Assembly: GCA_023105745.1 (NCBI GenBank)
Contig: JALGQZ010000017.1
Location: 1,460,001 to 1,524,000 of the forward strand
Origin: Austropuccinia psidii
Lineage: Eukaryota > Basidiomycota > Pucciniomycetes > Pucciniales > Sphaerophragmiaceae
DNA length: 64,000 bases
Reading direction: 5' to 3'
The translations under genes and the position numbers were made by a program. The notes below the pieces were generated by a model. The model was given only the letters and a program-made list of their open reading frames with translations. It ran no database searches and was not told the DNA's origin. Position 1 is the first letter of the stretch, and every line of letters starts with the position of its first letter. Below are positions 56,361 to 64,000 of the stretch, in pieces.

Positions 56361-59300
56361 TTTCTTATACTTTTAATTGTATTCCAGAATTGTATAAAGC
56401 TAATTCTGACATAAAAAGTCATCTTTCTGATAAAAATACATCAATTTGTGACAATCTTAAAACAAATAACTTGAGTCTGAGCCAAATGAATGATACACTT
56501 AAATGCTTTGAAAGAGTTTTAAGAACAATAAAAACTTCCAATAATGATAACTCTTTTGGCATTAAGATAAATGAACAATCTGCCATTATTAAAGAATCAA
56601 CAGACAAATATTCTAAATTTAATATTGATGACATAATTGAAACAAGAATAAACCAAGCCATAAACACTATCAAAGAAGATAATAAAAAAGCTCTCAATGA
56701 TATTTCAAAATCATTTTCTGAAGTAAAGACAAATACAATTGCCTTGAAAAAGCATTTTGATACCTCAAGAGAGGAAATATCAAAATTAACAATAAAGGTA
56801 AATGAAGTTATATCTGATAATACTAAACAAACAGAATTATGTAATGAGCTTACATATAAAGAGGATGATCATAAAAAGAATGTCATAGACTCTATACAAA
56901 GCTTACAACATGAATTAAGAAATTAAAAAAGGTGTAACAACAGTAAAATGAATGATATTGAACAACTACTAAACACTTTGCCAAGAATGCCTACACCTCT
57001 GAACCAAAATGAGGGAGCAAGAATTCCTAATCCACAAGTATTGGATATTGAAAATTCACAGTTAAAAGATGAATTTTCTACTTCTTTTCATAACTTGAAA
57101 CCATAAATGGGCCAAACACTCTTGAAAGAAGTTCCAAAACTTAAAGAATGGCCTCACTTCAGTGGTGAAGGAGAGTATGACCATATGGAATTCATTAGAG
57201 GTATTGACATGATCAAAGAGGATTTTGAATTACCAGACAGATTGGTAACAGCAAGATTTAACACCTTGTTTACCAAATCAGCTCACAGATGGTACATCAA
57301 AATAAGACAAGCACATGGACACCAGAGTTGAACTTGGTGGAAAACCCAAATAATTAACAAATGGGCAAATGATGCTTGGAGATTTAAAGTTGAAACAGCC
57401 TTTGAATCTGCCAAATTTAATGCTGATAAAGACAAAGCTTTACCATGGTTTTGCCAACAAAAAGACAGATTAACAGCATTATATCCAGACATACCAGAAT
57501 TTATGATCCATAGAAAAATTCTGAGACAATGTGGAGGTGAATTAGAGCATGCTGTCAAAAGCAGGACTACTGAACAGTCTTCAGCATAAGATATTATCAA
57601 TATATTAGAAGAAGTAACCACCAGAACCAAAATTGGTTCTAGTAGGGTGAATCTCAAAACAAGGTTTAACACACCTTGGAAAGATTATGTGGACAAAAAC
57701 CCCAAAGAAAATTCTAGTAATATTAAGTATAAATCTGCAGATACAGTCAGAAAGTGCCATATTTGCCAAAGCACCACCCATTTAGCCAATACATGTTCAA
57801 AAAGGGGGAAAATCAATGAAATTGATATTGAAAAGGAACCTGATGTTGAAAAAAGATGACATAATTGAAGACAATTCAGATGATAAGTCATCAATATTTT
57901 CTGAATCTTCAAAAGATATAAAAAATATCAATGCCACTTTTGACATCATGGAATGTTATTCCCACTTACCACAATTGAGAAATGGTCAACTTGATTTATC
58001 AAAAGTTCAAGATGCACAACTCATGAAAACCAAGCCAAACAGAGGGAAAGGTTATACAGCTGGTAACTCCTGTATAACAGAAGTGGTGATTGACAACAAG
58101 CCCACCAAACCTTTGCTTGACCCAGGAGCCTTCTGCTCTTGTGTTGGAAAGTCTTTTCTTAAGACTTGTGTACCAAATTTTGAAGACCAATTGTTACCAA
58201 TTGATGGTATAAAATTCAATAGTGCAAGTAATCCAATGAAAGCATTAGAAATTTTTGAGACCAATGTCATATTCCCACACATAAATGGGAATTTAAGAAT
58301 CACAGTTTAATTTGTTGTTATGGAAAATTGCTCTAGTACCCATTTTATATTGGGAAATGACTATTTAATCATGTATGGGATAGATTTGCATAACAACAAA
58401 GACAGATACTTTACTATTGGAAACAATAAGCGCCAAACATTTGCCTTTTTACCATTTAAAAGACAAATTACAGTAAACAAAGTATCACCAGTCAGCTTAG
58501 AGCTAGAGAAATTCCAGTCTGAACAGTTAAATGAGGCTGAAATAAGCCTTCATCTAACTGATAAACAGGAAAATGAACTTTCTTCCCTTTTGTATGACCA
58601 AAGAGGAGCATTTGCTTCAGACACAGAACCTCTAGGAGCAATTTTTGGTTATGAAGCTGACATCATTCTTAACATTGAGAGACCTTATCCACCACTCTTA
58701 AGAAGACCTGCATATCCAGCAAGTCCAAAATCAAGAGAAGCTCTAGAAATTCATATCAAAGAACTTCTGGACCTTGGTGTAATAAGAAAGGTAGGCCACA
58801 ATGAAGAAGTAGAAATAACTACACCAGTCATAGTGGCATGGAATAATGGAAAATCTAGAATTGTTGGGGACTTTAGAGCTCTGAACAGTTACACTGTTCC
58901 AGACAGATACCCAATACCAAAAATCCAAATTGCCCTCAATCAAATATCTCAAGCAGTGTTTATAACCACTATGGATGCCCTTCAAGGTTTCCACCAAAAC
59001 GTGGTAACACCAAGAGCAAGAAAATACTTGAGAATTATTGTTCATTGTGGAGTGTATGAATACTTGAGGATGCCCTTTGGTATCAAAAATGCACCTTCAC
59101 ACTTCCAAAGAATGATGAATGAAATACTCCCTGAAGAACTCTCAGAGGGATGGTTAATCATTTACATTGATGACATTATTGTCTGTTCCAAAACTTGGGA
59201 GGAGCTCATGTACAGATTTTCCAGAGTTTTGACAAAAATTCAAACAGTAAATAGGAAAATCTCCTTGAAGAAATGTCATTTTGGATTTAAAGAACTTAAA

Positions 59301-61623
59301 GCACTAGGACATGTTGTATCTGGTTTGTCCCTTGGAATTGACAAAAACAAAGTTGCAGCAGTATTGCTAAAACACATGCCTCAGAACAAGAAGGAAATTC
59401 AGTGATTCTTAGGTTTTGCAGGATATTACAGGCAACACATGAAAGATTTTGCATCCATAGCAAGAACACTTTATAAATTGTGTGGCAAAGACACAGTATT
59501 TGAAATGACTGTTGACAGAGTCAAAGCTTTTGAGTCTCTAAGAGAAGCCTTGACCACTGCTCCACTCTTACTGATGCCAGAGCTCAAATTCCCTTTCAAA
59601 TTGTATATTGATGCATCAGGGGATGGGCTAGGTGCTGCACGTCACCAAGTTAAGATCATAAATGACAAACCTGTAGAGGGACCCATATGTTTCATATCCA
59701 GGCAAATAAAACCAACTGAAGCCAGATATAGGGCAAGTCAAATGGAATATCTATGCCTTGTCTGGGCCTTGGAGAAATTGAACTACTTCTTAAAAGGATG
59801 TGTTTTTGAAGTGATAACAGATTGTATAGCTGTCAAATCACTTTTAAACATGAAAACACCCAACAGGCATATTCTCAGATGGAAAATTGCCATACAAAAA
59901 TACAGGGGCAATATGACTATTGTTCATAAGGATGTGAATATTCATAAGAATGCAGATGGACTAAGCAGATGGCCATTACCAAATAATATTGATAATCCTG
60001 CTTATGTGCCAGAAGAAGCTTCACCACAGATCCCAATAGAAGGAATAAGTGTTACAGACTTGAACACCACCTTGTTTGAAGAAGTCAGAAATAGTTACAC
60101 TCAAGATAATAATTGTAGCATCTTATGCCAATGACTTAATAAAGACTGTAAAAGACAACTCTCTGATACATGCCTTGGATGAAGAATGGAAAAAATCTTA
60201 TGATGAAGGAAGATTTCACCTACTGGATGGTATAATTTACCACAGGACCAAGCACACATGTGTAATGACAGTTGTGGACAGGTCATTAATCAATCTTGTG
60301 CTAAATGAATGCCATGATAGCCCCTTTTCAGGACATCTGTCTGAAGACAGAACAAGAGAGAAAGTAAAGACCTGCATATGGTGGCCAATGTCGCAGAAAG
60401 ATGTTGCAGAGTATTGCAAAACCTGTGACAGATGCCAAAAGGCAAATAAATCCACTGGCAAAAGACTTGGAAATATGAGAAAAATCCAAGAGCCAAGCAG
60501 ACCTTGGGAAATTGTCCATATGGATTGGGTAACTAGACTACCACCAGGAGGTGACAGAAGCTATGATGCTTGCCTAGTAATTGTGGACAGATTCAGTAAA
60601 AGTCCAATCTTTTTACCATGTCACAAAGATGATGCAGCCATGGATACAGCTCTTCTGATATGGAATAGAGTAGTTTTATGGACTGGGATATTTGCAAATA
60701 TCATTAATGATAGAGATCCTGAATTCACTTCAGCACTATGGACAAATCATCACCAATTATTTGGCACTAAACTGTCTTTCTCTACAGCCTACCACCCACA
60801 AACTGATGGACTGGCTGAAAGGATGATCCAAACCTTAGAGGACATGGTAAGAAGATTTTGTGCATATGGCCTTGAAGTCAAAGATTGTGATGGATTTACC
60901 CATGATTGGTGTACTCTGCTAGCAGCACTGGAATTAGCATATAAAACATCAATCCATGCCAGTACCAATCAAACTCCTGCTATCCTAGAAAAAGGATGGA
61001 ACCCCAAATTACCCCAAGATTCCTTGAGGAAAGATTTGATTTAAATACATCCCACAGCTGCTAGCTTCAAAGGAATGCTAGACAAAGCTAGGAAGCATGC
61101 AGTAAGATGCATGGAAGACTCTTTTGCATATGCTAAAGACAAATGGGATAAATCACATGCAACTACAGATTTCAAAGTGGGGGACCTAGCTCTTGTATCC
61201 ACCACTAACTTAAATAACATCAAAGGATGTAAACGTTTGAGAGACTCCTTTGCAGGACCTTTTGTTATTAAGGGCCTCCATGGAGAAAATGCTGTTGAAG
61301 TAGAGTTATCTGAAGAAATTAGCAATAAGCATCCCACATTTCCAGTGAGCTTGATAGAGCCATATAAATCTAGTGAGGCTGAAAAATTCCCCTTGAGAAA
61401 TAAAGTTCCCCAAGTTATCCCTCCTATAGAGTCATCTGGTAGTAAGAGAATTACCAAAGTTATCAAAGAAAGAAAGTTGAGAACCAACAAAGTAAGGGAA
61501 TACCTTGTTAGGTACAGTGACCCAACTTGTGAAGATGAATGGTTGCCAGAAAAGGACATACCTGAAGCTACTAAACTTTTCAGAAGGTTCAGGCACACTA
61601 GAAATAAAAATATTACAAAGTAA
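55697..61623 (+). pseudogene. Element B gag-pol polyprotein, multiply broken
   Basis: The start ATG at 55697 (MPSTRSGASYNSS) matches the A start. Order: Gln/Ser-rich N-terminus, long charged helical part (to TAA 56924-56926), capsid-like gag (WPHFSGEGEYDHMEF to CGGELEHA), zinc knuckle CHICQSTTHLANTC near 57760, protease with DPGA (near 58120) where A has DTGA, RT with YIDD at 59163-59174, RNase H (LYIDASGDG), integrase HHCC, the triad in MDWV, NDRDPEF and GLAERM, and a chromodomain-like tail ending 61623. Stops lie at 56924, 57104, 57328, 57586, 58308, 59402 and 61042. Frame changes are near 57850 and 60128. The segments between breaks are still highly similar to A. Confidence 0.9.
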
Positions 61624-61646
61624 TATTCTTTTTTAGGGGGAGGGAA

Positions 61647-63477
61647 TGTGAGCCTTAGAGGTAATTTCATATACCCAAAAGACCACAAATACAAAAGTAA
61701 CATATAAATATAAGTAAAATAAATTTATTTATATTATGAAAACAAAAATAAAAATAAAAATATAAAATTATATTCACAATGAAAAATTTAAATTACAATT
61801 TAAGAATAAAATTACATTAAATTTTGTAATTGTAAAATTACATTTATACTTGAAAAATTTAAGTAAAAATGAATTTTTAACAAAATTTTAAATAAATGAA
61901 TAAATTTGGAAAAAAGTTAAATAAAAATTATTATAACTTTTTATCCTAAAAATAAACATAAAAAAATTATTTCACCATTGGATTCCTCATAAAAAATCAG
62001 GTGGGGTCACCTCTGGATGAAATTTCTGTAACTCAACTCTAAATAAGCTTAAATTAAGTTTTTAGTATTTTCAATACAAAACGTTGAAAATCCTCAAAAC
62101 TTTAATTCAACTTACACCACATGTGGTGTTAACCATCAATTTTTGTGTTAAAATTGAGGTGTTGTGTTTAGTTTAGAAGTTATGAGGAATTAAAGTATTT
62201 TCAATTGAATTCAATTGAAATGTCAAAATGTGCGTGTGTATTACATAAGTGAACTTGGATTTACATATGAGGTATCAATTATTACCATATTGAACTGTAC
62301 AACTCAATTGAACTACATATGTAAATTATAAGTATAATACATGATGAGGAATTAAAGGAAAAATAAATTGGAAAGATTAAATTTGGGGGGGAAAAGGAAC
62401 TCCAGCTCTAAGGGGGAGCTAGACCCCCAAAATCCTTGCTGACAGGCGTGGGATGTCAAAATTCACGCAAAAGTTCATCACTTTTGGCCTGGAATTGAGT
62501 TACAGGGTCTGTGGACTCAATTGATGATGAGGTTTTGATACCAACTGGGGTAGTTTTAGCTGTTGCCAAGAGGGTAAACCTACCCTTAAGATAAGACAAT
62601 CATAGTAAAAACAGTTTTAACTGGTTTCTACGTCTCTTACACACATTCTGACGTGTTTTGAAGGCTGTAGACCAGGTATTGCTATAGTAATGGCTGATTT
62701 AAAAGTCTAAAATGGCTAAAAATGGCTTAAACCAGCCCTTTTTTTGGTCCAAACCAGGGTTCAATGATTCCATAATTGGCCTTTCTGTTGTAAGACTGTT
62801 TCTCACGGCTGACAAGAGTAAATTTTACTTTTGGAGTAAGAAAATTGATGGCTATAAAAGAATGTCTTCTTTGCCCCACTTTTCTCTTCATGTTAGAATC
62901 TTTTCCTTTTATAATTAGTTTAAACACTGTTAAACCAATCAATAAAAGATTCCAACCACCTTTTTAAAATCATTTTAAACCTTTTAATCACGTGAAAAAA
63001 TCATTATAATCATTGTTTGTAACTCTTATAATCATTTTTACCCCTGAACCACCCCAAAAGTGAATTAAAGCATCTTTCATCACTGTTAACTTTGTCACTT
63101 TGTTTCCAAATTCACTCAGGTAACTTTTGAGCGTGTTTTCTCTTTAATATTCTTTCCAAAGACTCTGTTCTTTAATTAATTGCTTGCAGTTCATTGCTCA
63201 ATTAATTCCAATTGAAATTGCTCTTGATGAAATTTCTTTTGTAGCCTTAAAATATCTCTTGTAGAGTATTTTTTGGATAAATTTGTATTGTTGGTAAAAC
63301 AATAAATTTTTATAATATTATTGTTTTATACTAATAAAGGTATAAACAATAAAATTGGCTTGTTTTCTCTTAAAAAAAATATTTCTTATTATTTTTGATT
63401 GATTTTTACCTTATACAAATTTTGAGGACAGGAAAAGTACTTGATTTTTAATTAAAGTTTCATATCCGCACCTTACA
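61647..63477 (+). repeat. 3' LTR of element B (1831 bp)
   Basis: Follows the polypurine run and repeats 53391-55220. Confidence 0.93.
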
Positions 63478-63534
63478 GTTCCCTTATTGCTGAGCTCCAG
63501 GAAGCTCTTCTTATCCCCAAGAGTGCCTGTGACA
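63478..63534 (+). repeat. Element H 5' LTR, piece 3
   Basis: Last 57 bases of the C-type LTR ('ttattgctgagctccagg..gagtgcctgtgaca'). Confidence 0.78.
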
Positions 63535-64000
63535 TTATATTAATTAACTAATAATTGCTTTTAATTATTTTATCATTACATTCACTCATTTCATTGCAAT
63601 TATGACTCTTTAATTCTTATGAACTTAATGATTTTTTTAACCTCTAATTATTAATTATTGAAAATTGAGGCCGACCCATTTTATTTTGATTTCTTCTTTT
63701 GAGAATTCATTACTCAAATACTCATCAAATTCATTTCAGAAAAATTCTTCATTCATCAAGATTCAATTTGATTTATTCTTGAAGAATTTTTATTTTCTAG
63801 GAATAATTCATTTGATTTTACTTTCATTTATTGATTTGACAGAAATCAATATTGAATTCAAGGAATTTATTGACATGAAGAATTCATCTACTCTGCTGAT
63901 TTCTCATCAAGATGTTGACATAAATTGAATTTTTTCAAGATGTGACATTGACTTGAACCTAAAAGAACTCATTTGATTGATTGATTTTTTCTTCAGGATT
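63535..64000 (+). other. Element H leader
   Basis: It begins TTATATTAATTAACTAATAA, as in the C and D leaders. The rest is TTGATT-rich. The 87-codon frame at 63665-63928 is untranslated leader by comparison with C, which has no matching gene. Confidence 0.65.

Larger units (their letters stand above)
53391..63477 (+). mobile_element. Element B: complete but inactive Ty3/Gypsy retrotransposon, relative of A
   Basis: LTRs at 53391-55220 and 61647-63477 (TGTGAGCC..CCTTACA) are of nearly equal length. The flanks are GCTCC (53386-53390) and GTTCC (63478-63482), a target duplication with one change. The purine run 'agggggagggaa' precedes the 3' LTR. The gag-pol is collinear with A but has about six stops and two frameshifts. 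It carries the overlapping +1 frame like A. Confidence 0.92.
50097..64000 (+). mobile_element. Element H: 5' LTR and leader of a C-type chromovirus, cut by right edge
   Basis: LTR pieces 50097-50487, about 52431-53390 and 63478-63534 follow the C LTR in order (TGTCAAAATC..CCTGTGACA). Two insertions separate them: an unclassified block and complete element B. After the LTR, 63535-64000 matches the C leader. By comparison with C, gag would start about 750 bp after the LTR, beyond the window. Confidence 0.75.

Noticed and set aside
61041..61703. 220-codon frame on the minus strand across the end of B pol and its LTR edge
   Set aside because: It is antisense to conserved integrase sequence, not kept in A or F, and has no start context or known domain.
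63665..63928. 87-codon frame near the right edge
   Set aside because: By alignment it falls in the chromovirus leader, and C and D have no matching protein there.

Overview
The window is AT-rich fungal DNA and almost all of it is a nested stack of long-terminal-repeat (LTR) retrotransposons of the Ty3/Gypsy order. It surrounds one five-exon host gene. The gene has short GT..AG introns, the retrotransposon proteins carry chromodomains, and I recognise the wording of several of them (gag starting MPVKHSPPAKNTRSQ, polyprotein starting [11 protein letters not shown], an accessory zinc-cluster protein). Together these point to a rust fungus (Pucciniales), most likely the myrtle rust Austropuccinia psidii. 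The species call is recognition from memory, not a database result.

Layout. 1-3597: 3' end of element F (integrase end plus 3' LTR), cut by the window edge. 3598-5219 and 15496-16875: fragments of older LTRs. 5220-15495: element A, complete, with two 1.92-kb LTRs, target-site duplication (TSD) AATTC and a gag-pol reading frame broken by a single TGA. 16876-21964: the host island, holding GPC1 (17982-19961, glycerophosphocholine acyltransferase) with low-complexity AT-rich flanks. 21970-49814: element D, a minus-strand chromovirus with TSD CTTGA. It was split by four later insertions: solo LTRs E1 (28820-31008), E2 (33441-35635) and a solo A-type LTR (36117-38036), and a whole plus-strand chromovirus C (38303-49771, TSD GTGTA). 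C itself carries a reverse solo LTR (42767-44666). 50097-64000: the 5' LTR and leader of another chromovirus, H, split by an unclassified insert (about 50488-52430) and by complete element B (53391-63477). H runs off the right edge.

Two coding strategies are visible. A and B carry gag, protease, reverse transcriptase, RNase H and integrase in one continuous frame. A second protein frame, +1 relative to gag-pol, overlaps their first 650-780 coding bases. It is conserved between the two diverged elements, and in both it can be joined in frame to an upstream open segment by removing an intron that contains the gag-pol start codon. C and D instead place pol in the -1 frame of gag, with the canonical slippery heptamer GGGAAAA two codons before the gag stop in both. 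D also carries, between pol and its 3' LTR and on the opposite strand, a decayed gene for a protein with an exact Zn(II)2Cys6 cysteine pattern.

Every autonomous element seen is damaged, but A by only one nonsense codon. I saw no tRNA, rRNA or CRISPR features.
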